Assembly: GCA_947493535.1 (NCBI GenBank)
Contig: CANLRK010000008.1
Location: forward strand, 1-64,000
Length of the DNA stretch: 64,000 nt
Reading direction: 5' to 3'
Source of the DNA: an uncultured Flavobacteriaceae bacterium
Lineage (GTDB): Bacteria > Bacteroidota > Bacteroidia > Flavobacteriales > Flavobacteriaceae
Shown here piece after piece: positions 27,368 through 35,554 of this stretch. Position numbers and translations under genes: made by a program. Every line of letters starts with the position of its first letter. The first letter of the stretch is position 1. The notes under the pieces are model-generated. The model had not been told where the DNA came from. It saw only the letters and a program-made list of their open reading frames with translations, and ran no database searches.

Positions 27368-28735
27368 ATGTATATGCAATCGTTAGTTCAAAAATATAAT
27401 GTGCCAGGGCCTCGCTATACCAGTTACCCTACCGTTCCTTATTGGAATAAAGAAGGTATTTCCCGTGAAAACTGGATAAAAACATTTCAATTAGCTTTTT
27501 CTAAAAGTAATCAAACAGAAGGAATTAGTTTATACATCCACTTGCCCTTCTGTGAAAGCCTATGTACTTTTTGTGCTTGCCATAAGCATATAACAAAACG
27601 TCACGAAGTTGAAGATGATTATATTAATACAGTTCTTAAAGAATGGCAACTGTATTTAGATGCTGTCTTAGAACGTCCAATAATTAAAGAAATTCATTTA
27701 GGAGGAGGAACACCTACTTTCTTTTCAAGTAATAATTTAAAACGCTTGATAGACGGTATTTTTAAGTATGCTGATAAACACCCTGAACATGAGTTTAGTT
27801 TTGAAGGACATCCAAACAATACCACAAAAGAGCAATTACTAATATTATATAATCTTGGGTTTACTAGAGTAAGCTTTGGAGTACAGGATTATGATGAAAC
27901 AGTACAGAAAGCTATTCATCGTGTTCAACCTTTAAAAAAGGTACAGCAAGTAACCACTTGGGCAAGAGAGATTGGTTATACTTCCGTTAGCCATGACTTA
28001 ATTTTTGGCTTACCTTTTCAAAACTTGGAAAAAGTTAAAAATACTATAACAATAACCAATAGCTTAAAACCTGACAGAATTGCTTTTTACAGTTATGCTC
28101 ATGTACCTTGGATTAAAGGAGTAGGACAACGTGGATTTAACGAAGCAGATTTACCCAAAGAAACAGAAAAGCGACAACTATATGAACAAGGAAAACGTTG
28201 GCTAGAACAAGCTGGATATATTGAAATTGGAATGGATCATTTTGCCTTAAAAAGCGATAGCTTATATAAAGCAACAACAGCTAAAACCCTACACAGAAAC
28301 TTTATGGGTTATACCGCAAATAAAACACAGTTAATGATAGGGCTGGGAATGTCGGCAATTAGTGACTCATGGTATGCTTTTGCTCAAAACGCTAAGACAG
28401 TTAAAGAATATACTCAACTTGTAAACGATGGCATAATTCCTATTTTCAGAGGACATGAATTAAGTAACGAAGATTTAATTATTCGTCAACACATTTTAAA
28501 TATTATGTGTCATTTTACAACTTCATGGGAACAAGAAGAAATGCAGTTTGAAGGGCTCGAAAATTACATTAAACTTCTTGATGAAATGAAACAGGATGGC
28601 TTAGTTAACATTCACAAAAACACATTAACTATACCGGAAAAAGCTAGAGCTTATGTAAGAAATATATGTATGGCTTTTGATGCACATTTACAACGCAATA
28701 AACCCAGTACAAAATTATTTTCTATGACTATTTAG
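27368..28735 (+). CDS. hemN: Oxygen-independent coproporphyrinogen III dehydrogenase
   Basis: 455 residues from the ATG at 27368, matching the usual 457. The N-terminus QKYNVPGPRYTSYPTVPYW is the HemN signature, followed by the radical-SAM CX3CX2C (CESLCTFC at about 62-69) plus a fourth Cys, GGGTPTF, and PDRIAFYSYAHVPW. It converts coproporphyrinogen III to protoporphyrinogen IX without oxygen. A TTG at 27296 is in frame, but a Fnr-type box and promoter lie between it and this ATG. Haem supply for the neighbouring cbb3 oxidase under low oxygen fits this control. Confidence 0.95.
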   Translation: MYMQSLVQKYNVPGPRYTSYPTVPYWNKEGISRENWIKTFQLAFSKSNQTEGISLYIHLPFCESLCTFCACHKHITKRHEVEDDYINTVLKEWQLYLDAVLERPIIKEIHLGGGTPTFFSSNNLKRLIDGIFKYADKHPEHEFSFEGHPNNTTKEQLLILYNLGFTRVSFGVQDYDETVQKAIHRVQPLKKVQQVTTWAREIGYTSVSHDLIFGLPFQNLEKVKNTITITNSLKPDRIAFYSYAHVPWIKGVGQRGFNEADLPKETEKRQLYEQGKRWLEQAGYIEIGMDHFALKSDSLYKATTAKTLHRNFMGYTANKTQLMIGLGMSAISDSWYAFAQNAKTVKEYTQLVNDGIIPIFRGHELSNEDLIIRQHILNIMCHFTTSWEQEEMQFEGLENYIKLLDEMKQDGLVNIHKNTLTIPEKARAYVRNICMAFDAHLQRNKPSTKLFSMTI

Positions 28736-28751
28736 TTAGCTCAAAAATCAC

Positions 28752-28792
28752 AAACAAAAGTCCTAATAATAAACTATTAGGACTTTTGTTTT
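28752..28792. terminator. Bidirectional intrinsic terminator
   Basis: CAAAAGTCCTAATA pairs with TATTAGGACTTTTG, flanked by A and T runs, between hemN (ends 28735) and the convergent CBS gene (ends 28809). Confidence 0.8.
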
Positions 28793-28808
28793 TCTTAGTA
28801 CTTTAAAA

Positions 28809-29228
28809 CTAGTATTGATCTAATAAATACATAATTAAATCGGTTGTAGTAACAATACCTACTAACTTTCCATTTTCTTCAACTGGTAATGCATGAAAAT
28901 TTTCTTTTGCTAAAATTTTAGCTACATCATAAACAGTATCCGTTGCTTGTACGCACTTCACCGTCTTTACCATTACCTGCTGCAAAGTAAACATATTGTA
29001 AACAATAGTATCTACATGATCTTCATCCTCATAAGCAGCATCAGCATAACTAATACGCAATAAATCGGTATAACTTAACATTCCAACTATTTTATCATTA
29101 TTAACAACGGGAACATGCCTTATATTATGCTTCTTAAATAACCCTTCTGCTTTTTCTAAGCTATCAGTTATATTTAATAATACTAAATTACTGGTCATGA
29201 TTTTTGAAACTGGAACTCTTTTTTTCAT
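28809..29228 (-). CDS. Tandem CBS-domain protein
   Basis: 139 residues made of two CBS domains: MTSNLVLLNITDSLEKAEGLFKKHNIRHVPVVNNDKIVGMLSYTDLL (about 11-57) and VKCVQATDTVYDVAKILAKENFHALPVEENGKLVGIVTTTDLI (about 90-135). Such stand-alone pairs bind adenine nucleotides and regulate partner proteins. It sits between hemN and the cbb3 genes but is separated from the latter by a terminator, so the link is only positional. Confidence 0.9.
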   Translation of the reverse strand: MKKRVPVSKIMTSNLVLLNITDSLEKAEGLFKKHNIRHVPVVNNDKIVGMLSYTDLLRISYADAAYEDEDHVDTIVYNMFTLQQVMVKTVKCVQATDTVYDVAKILAKENFHALPVEENGKLVGIVTTTDLIMYLLDQY

Positions 29229-29355
29229 AGTAAAAATGTTTATTCCTTATAAAGTTAAGGACTATTAATAATGAATTTTGAAGTATATTTTTTTAATTAT
29301 TTTCAGTATAAAGTTCGCAAAAAAACAGGTAATAACTTCTGATATAAGTTATCAA

Positions 29356-29379
29356 AATAACTGATAAAAATCAGTTATT
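29356..29379 (-). terminator. Terminator hairpin of the cbb3 operon
   Basis: AATAACTGAT pairs perfectly with ATCAGTTATT around an AAAA loop; it overlaps the stop codon of the last gene and is followed on the minus strand by TTTT. The loop region happens to resemble a Fnr box. Confidence 0.55.
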
Positions 29380-30082
29380 ACGGGCAATACAAAGGAGTAC
29401 TTGATAAAAACAACGAATTATCTGCTGGAGAAATAAACGGTATTCCTAAACCTAAACCTCTAAATATAAATAGCACCCCCACAACTATAACAAAAAAGGG
29501 TATTGCCTTTTGTAAACGTAATCGAAAAGTAGATGAAAATGCATCCTTCACATACAATAAAATACTTAGTAACGGTATAGTTCCTAATCCGTACAAAGTC
29601 ATATATAACACTGAGGAATATACATCATTTAATGCAACTGCACCAACCAAAGCAATGTACACCATTCCACAAGGCAAGAAACCGTTAAAAAAACCAATCA
29701 TAAAAATAGCATATAATGATTCCTTTTTAAGGTATAAACCAAGCTGCATTTTTAAGCTGTTTAATAGCTTTGTTAATGGAGAAGCAGTTGTAGTTATTGT
29801 ATGGCTAATTTTAGGGAACAGTATTAATACTATCATAATTATACCAATAATAATAGATAAATATTGCTGTACACCAGATAAAAACAGTCCTTTACCTATT
29901 ACTCCAAATAAAGCGCCTAAAATACTGTAACTTATTATACGTCCAATATGATACAATAATATCTGTAAATGCTTTTTAGTAGTATTGGTTTTACTTAGTG
30001 GTAACAACATAGCTATTGGTCCGCACATGCCTATACAGTGTAAACTACCTAAAAAACCAAGTATAAAACCTGCTAATATCAT
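29378..30082 (-). CDS. DsbD_2/UreH_2-type membrane protein of the cbb3 operon
   Basis: 234 residues with about six hydrophobic helices. The N-terminus ILGFLGSLHCIGMCGPIAMLLP carries the HCxGMCGP motif of the PF13386 sulfite-exporter/cytochrome-biogenesis transmembrane family, and NGFLPCGMVYIALVGA is its pseudo-symmetric second half. In proteobacteria and Bacteroidetes such genes follow ccoGHIS and are thought to help supply copper or thiols to the oxidase. Start is 1 bp after the ccoH stop, so it is in the same operon. Confidence 0.85.
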   Translation of the reverse strand: MILAGFILGFLGSLHCIGMCGPIAMLLPLSKTNTTKKHLQILLYHIGRIISYSILGALFGVIGKGLFLSGVQQYLSIIIGIIMIVLILFPKISHTITTTASPLTKLLNSLKMQLGLYLKKESLYAIFMIGFFNGFLPCGMVYIALVGAVALNDVYSSVLYMTLYGLGTIPLLSILLYVKDAFSSTFRLRLQKAIPFFVIVVGVLFIFRGLGLGIPFISPADNSLFLSSTPLYCP

Positions 30083-30083
30083 T

Positions 30084-30530
30084 TTATAACATTATTTCCT
30101 TTTTGTATAAATACGCTACTTTATTACTTGTAAAGTCAATTATAATGTTCCAACGACCACCAACAAGATCTTTTTTTGGTAAAAATAAGACGTTGGAAGA
30201 AATTTTTAAGGGAATTTCAATATCCAATTTCTTGTTTGATGGTCTGTATAGGAACACTTTCCCTTGAATAGTTTTTGGGTCTAAATCTTTCGGAAACTCA
30301 ATGGTAATTCCACCTTGAACATGTTCAATTTTTATAGGTTTATTTAATAGTTTCAAGTTATTTTCTTTGTCAATTTCTTGTTGATAAGCCAACTCTTTAT
30401 TGTAATATTCAGTAGCTACTAAATCATGATCATATTTTGAGTTTGTAGACATTTTTATAACAAAGAATAGAATGAATGCCATAAAAGCAATTATAGCAAC
30501 AACTATTGACGTTCCCCAGTTCATTTTCAT
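30084..30530 (-). CDS. ccoH: FixH-family cbb3 oxidase assembly protein
   Basis: 148 residues: one N-terminal membrane helix (about 5-27, WGTSIVVAIIAFMAFILFFVI) and a periplasmic beta domain (ITIEFPKDLDPKTIQGKVFLYRPSNKKLDIEIPLKI, then GRWNIIIDF). SKYDHDLVATEYYNKELAYQQEIDKE is the FixH-type loop (DYY/EYY). It is needed for assembly or stability of cbb3 oxidases. Lies 21 bp after ccoG. Confidence 0.88.
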   Translation of the reverse strand: MKMNWGTSIVVAIIAFMAFILFFVIKMSTNSKYDHDLVATEYYNKELAYQQEIDKENNLKLLNKPIKIEHVQGGITIEFPKDLDPKTIQGKVFLYRPSNKKLDIEIPLKISSNVLFLPKKDLVGGRWNIIIDFTSNKVAYLYKKEIML

Positions 30531-30551
30531 AACAATATTATTTTATTAGTT

Positions 30552-31973
30552 TTATCTAAATTTTCTTGGTCCTAAAAAATTAGTAGAAGTCGTTTCTATT
30601 TTTTTGCCGTTACTAAAAACACCTACCTTAATTTTTTCTCTGTCATTTTTCAATTCAGACTTAGGAATTTCAATAAATAAAGTTCCAGTAGCTAAGCTTT
30701 GTTTACTTAACTCTATTTCTGTAATACCAACAACTTTTATTGTTCCTTTATGCGATAGTAATTTAAATTCTAAATCAGTTATGTCGTTACTTGTTTTGTT
30801 TACTAATTTGTAAGTAAACACATTACTTATAATGTTATTCGCTTTTTTTTCATATAACTGACCTGGTAATTTTATTAAGCTAGCTTCTACATCATTTCGC
30901 AAAAATAACATTACACTTAAAACTCCTAATAGTAACAATAGTACTAATGAATATGCTTTGGTACGAGTAGTAAATATAACTTTCTCTCCTTTGCTTATGT
31001 TGTCTTCAGAATCATACCGTATTAAACCTTTTGGCAGATTAACTTTTTCCATCATAAAATCACAAGCATCAATACAAGCAGTACAGTTTACACATTCTAA
31101 TTGCGTTCCATTACGTATATCTATTCCTGTTGGGCAAACTTGTACACATTGAAAACAATCTATACAATCTCCTTTACCTGAAGCTGGTCTATCTTCATTT
31201 TTCTTAAATTTAGCACGCCCCTCTTTTTTTTCTCCTCTTACATAATCATAAGCTATATTAACCGTTTTATTATCTAATAAAACTCCTTGCAACCTACCAT
31301 AAGGACATGCAATAACACACACCTGTTCACGAAACCACGCAAATACAAAAAAGAATACTGTACTAAAAATTAATAATGCTACTAAGGCACTAATATGTGA
31401 AAAGGGCTCTACAAATACATAATGAAGCAATACATCTCCTCCAATAAAGTAAGCTAAAAACACATTTGCTATCAAAAATGAAATGGAATAAAATATTAGC
31501 CACTTCAATACTTTTTTTCGTATTTTTTCACTATTCCACGGCTGTTTATTAAGTCGTATTTGAGCACCTCTATCACCCTCAATTGCATACTCTATTTTTC
31601 TAAAAACCATTTCCATAAAAATAGTTTGTGGACAAATCCAACCACAAAATATTCTTCCAAACACCACGGTAAATAGGACTATAAACAGAACTCCTATTAT
31701 CATGGCCATTACTAATAAATGAAAATCTTGAGGCCAAAATGGAAACCCAAAAATGTTAAATTTTCTATCTAGTACATTAAACAGTAAAAATTGATTTCCG
31801 TTTACTTTTAGAAAAGGAAAAGAAAACAAACACGCTAATAACAACCAACTTAGTTGTGTTCTGTATTTATAAAATTTACCGGAAGGTTTTTTAGGAAATA
31901 TCCAATTTCGTTTTCCTTCTTCAGTAATTGTTCCAATGGAATCTCTAAATACTTCTTTTCCTTGATCTGACAT
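30552..31973 (-). CDS. ccoG: Cytochrome c oxidase accessory protein CcoG (RdxA/FixG)
   Basis: 473 residues. Five or six membrane helices with CGWICPQTIFMEMVFRKIE and CVIACPYGRLQGVLLD, two [4Fe-4S] clusters of the ferredoxin type (CIDCFQCVQVCPTGID and CVNCTACIDACDFMM, about 265-310), one more helix, and a C-terminal FixG Ig-like domain (about 375-473). CcoG is thought to reduce Cu(II) to Cu(I) for the CcoN active site. Length is normal for the family. Follows ccoP by 30 bp. Confidence 0.95.
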   Translation of the reverse strand: MSDQGKEVFRDSIGTITEEGKRNWIFPKKPSGKFYKYRTQLSWLLLACLFSFPFLKVNGNQFLLFNVLDRKFNIFGFPFWPQDFHLLVMAMIIGVLFIVLFTVVFGRIFCGWICPQTIFMEMVFRKIEYAIEGDRGAQIRLNKQPWNSEKIRKKVLKWLIFYSISFLIANVFLAYFIGGDVLLHYVFVEPFSHISALVALLIFSTVFFFVFAWFREQVCVIACPYGRLQGVLLDNKTVNIAYDYVRGEKKEGRAKFKKNEDRPASGKGDCIDCFQCVQVCPTGIDIRNGTQLECVNCTACIDACDFMMEKVNLPKGLIRYDSEDNISKGEKVIFTTRTKAYSLVLLLLLGVLSVMLFLRNDVEASLIKLPGQLYEKKANNIISNVFTYKLVNKTSNDITDLEFKLLSHKGTIKVVGITEIELSKQSLATGTLFIEIPKSELKNDREKIKVGVFSNGKKIETTSTNFLGPRKFR

Positions 31974-32003
31974 CTAATTAATTTATTGTGATATAAACAC
32001 AAA

Positions 32004-32924
32004 TTATTTCTTCATTTCTTCTTCGACAGAAGTTGTTGTCGCCTCTTCAGATTTTTTTTCTTCCCACAAATCTCCTTGAGGATCTTTTCCCTCAGCAGGA
32101 TTTGTACCCTGAAGTGTTAATATATAAGAAGCTACCTTTTGTATTTCAGATGGTTTTAATCCTTTTTTAGACCAAGCTTCCATTCCTTTTGATGGACGAC
32201 CACCTTCGGAAATAGTTTTAAATATATTTTTTATACCTCCTCCCAATATCCAATATTGATCAGTTAAGTTAGGTCCTATACTTCCTCCTCCATCTGGTTT
32301 ATGACAAACTGCACAATTTTGCACATAAATTGCCTTTCCTTCTTCTAAATCTAAAGCTTCGGTAAGAGCAGTTACGGTTGTATAATCCACCATATCCTTA
32401 GCTATTTTTTTATACTCTTCTATTTCTATACGAGCAATTTCCATTTCTTCTTCAAACTCTTCTGATTGTGTGTACCCTCCAAACACATGAAATCGTGCCA
32501 AGTAAATTACGGCAAAAACAATCGTAGCATAAAATCCCCAAACCCACCATGGTGGTAAAGAATTATCTAACTCTTTTATACCATCGTAATTGTGATTTAA
32601 TACAATTTCTTCTTCATTTTCAATAGGTGTTGCGTTAGTAGCATCTTTTAAAAACTTTGTTAACCAGGTTGGTTTTTTAGCTTGAGCAGCAAGTCTAGCT
32701 TCTCTTTCTTCTGGCGATAATAAACGCCAAACTACGCTATTAATAGCTGCAAGGCATATTTCAAAAACTATTAATAAAAATAAAATTAATAGTAATATCC
32801 ATGCTACTTCAGGATACTTAATAAATGCCGGCTGATCTCCTGAATCAATAAAATATTCAAAAATTGCAGCAGAAGCAAAAAATATTAATGGCAAACGTAT
32901 ATATGATGGAAAATATTTTTTCAT
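32004..32924 (-). CDS. ccoP: cbb3 cytochrome c oxidase subunit III (single-haem CcoP)
   Basis: 306 residues. Two N-terminal helices (about 8-60), an acidic loop, a helix at about 125-142 (PPWWVWGFYATIVFAVIYLARFHVFG), and one cytochrome c domain with CAVCH at about 202-206 and a distal Met in GMEAWSKKG. Canonical CcoP has two CXXCH motifs; only one is seen here. The C-terminus is a charged Glu/Lys/Thr tail. It lies 11 bp after ccoQ. Confidence 0.93.
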   Translation of the reverse strand: MKKYFPSYIRLPLIFFASAAIFEYFIDSGDQPAFIKYPEVAWILLLILFLLIVFEICLAAINSVVWRLLSPEEREARLAAQAKKPTWLTKFLKDATNATPIENEEEIVLNHNYDGIKELDNSLPPWWVWGFYATIVFAVIYLARFHVFGGYTQSEEFEEEMEIARIEIEEYKKIAKDMVDYTTVTALTEALDLEEGKAIYVQNCAVCHKPDGGGSIGPNLTDQYWILGGGIKNIFKTISEGGRPSKGMEAWSKKGLKPSEIQKVASYILTLQGTNPAEGKDPQGDLWEEKKSEEATTTSVEEEMKK

Positions 32925-32935
32925 GTGTTTAGTTT

Positions 32936-33103
32936 TTAGTTGTCTAATGGTAATTGACTTACTTTATCTATATATGATTTTTTTGATTTGATAACCCACC
33001 AAAATAACGCTATGAAAAAGGTGAAAAATATTAATAATGAGATGATTGGGTAAATTTCTATACCTTCAATCGTTTCCATATGGTGCTTTATAAACTTTAA
33101 CAT
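32936..33103 (-). CDS. ccoQ: cbb3 oxidase small subunit CcoQ
   Basis: A 55-residue frame from ATG 33103 to TAA 32936. It has one membrane helix (about 19-38, YPIISLLIFFTFFIALFWWV) followed by a basic turn KSKKSYIDKVSQLPLDN, the CcoQ/FixQ layout. It lies exactly where ccoQ is expected, 11 bp after ccoNO and 11 bp before ccoP. CcoQ helps stabilise the oxidase core. Confidence 0.88.
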   Translation of the reverse strand: MLKFIKHHMETIEGIEIYPIISLLIFFTFFIALFWWVIKSKKSYIDKVSQLPLDN

Positions 33104-33114
33104 AATACTAGTGT

Positions 33115-35289
33115 TTAGTTTTGAACAGTTTCTTTTACTTTAATATCTGTACCTAAGCGTTGTAAATAAGCTATTAAGGCAACAATTTCTCTTTCTTGAA
33201 GAGGTATAAATTCACTTCCTTTTTCAGCTGCTTCCTCTTTAAATGAAGTTCCTATATCGTCATTTTCTAATAAATCGTTAGCAATAGCATTAGCCTGCTT
33301 TACAATACTTGCATCTGCATTAGCAATCTCATCAGTAGTATAAGGAACTCCTAAGGCAACCATCGCTTCCATCTTACTCTTCGTTTGTGAAAAGTCTTGC
33401 TTATTAGAAATTAACCAAGGATAACGAGGCATGATTGATTTTTCTTCTATTGCCTGTGGATCATACATATGGTTAAAGTGCCATACATTAGATTTTAATC
33501 CTCCTTCACGGTGTAAGTCTGGACCAGTACGCTTAGACCCCCATAAAAATGGATGATCATACACAAATTCTCCTGCTTTTGAATATTCACCATAACGCTC
33601 AACTTCCGAACGGAATGGACGAACCATTTGTGAGTGACAAGAAACACATCCTTCTCGTATATATATATCTCTACCTTCTAACTCTAATGGTGTATATGGT
33701 TTTACACTACTTATAGTAGGTATGTTAGAATCTACCATAATAGTAGGCACTATTTGAATTACTCCTCCTATTAAAATTGCTACAGTAGCTAATATTGTTA
33801 ATTGTACCGGTTTACGCTCTAACCAAACATGAAAAGTTTCTCCTCGTAAGCGACCTTTACCAATTTTCTGTAATGCTGGTGCTTCAGCTAATTCATCTGT
33901 TACATTAGCTCCTGCTTTTATTGTTTTTACAATGTTATATAGCATTACGAAAGAACCTAATATGTAAATAGAACCACCTATTGCACGCATCCAATACATT
34001 GGCATAATTTCTACAATAGTATCAACAAAACTATATACTAATGTCCCTTCTGGAGCAAATTGTTTCCACATTTCTGCTTGTACAAACCCTGCAACATACA
34101 TTGGTAATGCATATAAAATTATACCTAAGGTCCCTAACCAGAAGTGTGTATTAGCCAATTTAGTGGAGAATAGAGAGGTTTTAAACATACGTGGCACCAA
34201 CCAATATATCATACCAAAGGCTAAAAAACCATTCCATGCTAAAGCTCCTACGTGAACGTGAGCAATAATCCAATCAGTAAAATGTGCAATTGCATTTACA
34301 TTTTTTAATGATAACATTGGCCCTTCAAATGTAGCCATACCATAACCTGTTATAGCAACTACCATAAATTTTAATACCGGATCAACACGTACTTTATCCC
34401 ATGCACCCCTTAAGGTTAATAATCCGTTAATCATCCCCCCCCATGACGGAGCAATTAACATTACTGAAAATGCAACTCCTAAGTTTTGTGCCCAATCTGG
34501 TAAAGCAGTGTATAGCAAGTGGTGTGGCCCTGCCCATATGTATATAAATATTAATGACCAAAAGTGAACTATTGATAATTTATATGAATATACCGGTCTT
34601 TCTGCTGCTTTAGGAACAAAATAATACATTAACCCTAAAAAAGGTGTTGTTAAGAAAAATGCTACTGCATTATGACCGTACCACCATTGTACTAAGGCGT
34701 CTTGAACCCCTGCATATACAGAATAACTTTTCATAAATGAAACAGGTAATTCTAAACTATTGAAAACATGTAATACTGTTACTGTTACAAAGGTTCCTAA
34801 ATAAAACCATATAGCTACATATAAATGGCGTTCTCTTCTTTTTAAGATTGTCCAAATCATATTCACTCCAAAAGCAACCCAAACTAAAGCTATAGCAATA
34901 TCAATAGGCCATTCCAACTCAGCATACTCTTTACTAGAGGTGTATCCTAAAGGTAAAGTTATTGCTGCTGCTACAATTATAGCTTGCCAACCCCAAAAGT
35001 TAAACTTACTCAAAAAGTCACTCGCCATTCTTGTTTTTAACAAGCGCTGTAAAGAATAGTATACACCTGCAAAAATTGCATTACCTACAAAGGCAAAAAT
35101 TACTGCATTAGTATGCAAAGGTCTTAATCTACCAAAACTTAACCACGATATCCCATCGGTTAAATTAGGAAAGATAAACATTAGTGCTAGTAACAACCCA
35201 ACACTCATACCTACTAACCCCCATAAAATAGTGGCATAGATAAAATTCTTTACAATTTTGTTGTCATAATAAAATTGTTGTAGTTCCAT
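33115..35289 (-). CDS. ccoNO: Fused cbb3 oxidase subunits I and II (CcoNO)
   Basis: 724 residues from the ATG at 35289, chosen because it lies 4 bp after the ccoS stop; an in-frame codon at 35325 would overlap ccoS. Residues 1-about 480 are CcoN: twelve helices with the haem and CuB region (RPLHTNAVIFAFVGNAIFAG, QWWYGHNAVAFFLTTPFLGLMYYF, HVHVGALAWNG). Residues about 520-724 are CcoO, with CVSCHSQMVRPF at about 547 and a haem Met. Fused CcoNO is usual in Bacteroidetes. Catalyses oxygen reduction at high affinity in the inner membrane. Confidence 0.96.
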   Translation of the reverse strand: MELQQFYYDNKIVKNFIYATILWGLVGMSVGLLLALMFIFPNLTDGISWLSFGRLRPLHTNAVIFAFVGNAIFAGVYYSLQRLLKTRMASDFLSKFNFWGWQAIIVAAAITLPLGYTSSKEYAELEWPIDIAIALVWVAFGVNMIWTILKRRERHLYVAIWFYLGTFVTVTVLHVFNSLELPVSFMKSYSVYAGVQDALVQWWYGHNAVAFFLTTPFLGLMYYFVPKAAERPVYSYKLSIVHFWSLIFIYIWAGPHHLLYTALPDWAQNLGVAFSVMLIAPSWGGMINGLLTLRGAWDKVRVDPVLKFMVVAITGYGMATFEGPMLSLKNVNAIAHFTDWIIAHVHVGALAWNGFLAFGMIYWLVPRMFKTSLFSTKLANTHFWLGTLGIILYALPMYVAGFVQAEMWKQFAPEGTLVYSFVDTIVEIMPMYWMRAIGGSIYILGSFVMLYNIVKTIKAGANVTDELAEAPALQKIGKGRLRGETFHVWLERKPVQLTILATVAILIGGVIQIVPTIMVDSNIPTISSVKPYTPLELEGRDIYIREGCVSCHSQMVRPFRSEVERYGEYSKAGEFVYDHPFLWGSKRTGPDLHREGGLKSNVWHFNHMYDPQAIEEKSIMPRYPWLISNKQDFSQTKSKMEAMVALGVPYTTDEIANADASIVKQANAIANDLLENDDIGTSFKEEAAEKGSEFIPLQEREIVALIAYLQRLGTDIKVKETVQN

Positions 35290-35293
35290 AAAG

Positions 35294-35467
35294 TTATGAT
35301 TTGTTTTTTTTAGGAGATGGTTCAACTACTTCATCATCAAAAAGCATTCGTACAGAAGGGGTGTATGAATCGTCATACTGCCCACGTTTTACAGCTATAA
35401 CAAAAGCTATAAAAAACATAACTGCTACAATAATACTTATGGTGATTAAAACGTATATCACTCCCAT
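35294..35467 (-). CDS. ccoS: cbb3 oxidase maturation protein CcoS
   Basis: 57 residues, ATG at 35467, TAA at 35294. One N-terminal helix (MGVIYVLITISIIVAVMFF) followed by FIAFVIAVKRGQYDDSYTPS, the CcoS hallmark (GQFDD/GQYDD). CcoS is needed for cofactor insertion in cbb3 oxidases. It is the first gene after the Fnr-type promoter at 35488-35530, so it heads the transcript ccoS-NO-Q-P-G-H-DsbD_2. Confidence 0.9.
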   Translation of the reverse strand: MGVIYVLITISIIVAVMFFIAFVIAVKRGQYDDSYTPSVRMLFDDEVVEPSPKKNKS

Positions 35468-35487
35468 ATCTTAATTTTTACCTTATA

Positions 35488-35530
35488 CAAAGGTATTTCT
35501 AAGGAGTTTTTTAAACTATGATAAATGTCA
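35488..35530 (-). promoter_or_regulatory. Fnr-type box and -7 element of the cbb3 operon
   Basis: TGATAAATGTCA (35519-35530) matches TGAYN4RTCA; its centre (35524.5) is exactly 33 bp upstream of the centre of the minus-strand -7 element TACCTTTG (35488-35495, exact consensus). The predicted start is near 35484, about 17 nt before the ccoS ATG. Confidence 0.7.
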
Positions 35531-35554
35531 TGTTTAAGAAATAGTTTTATAAAA

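Noticed and set aside
29340-29354. TGATATAAGTTATCA palindrome
   Set aside because: Half-site spacing differs from the Fnr pattern and no promoter lies at the right distance.
29362-29373. TGATAAAAATCA as a further Fnr box, perhaps for the CBS gene
   Set aside because: It is the loop of the operon terminator hairpin and has no -7 element 33 bp away, unlike the other sites.
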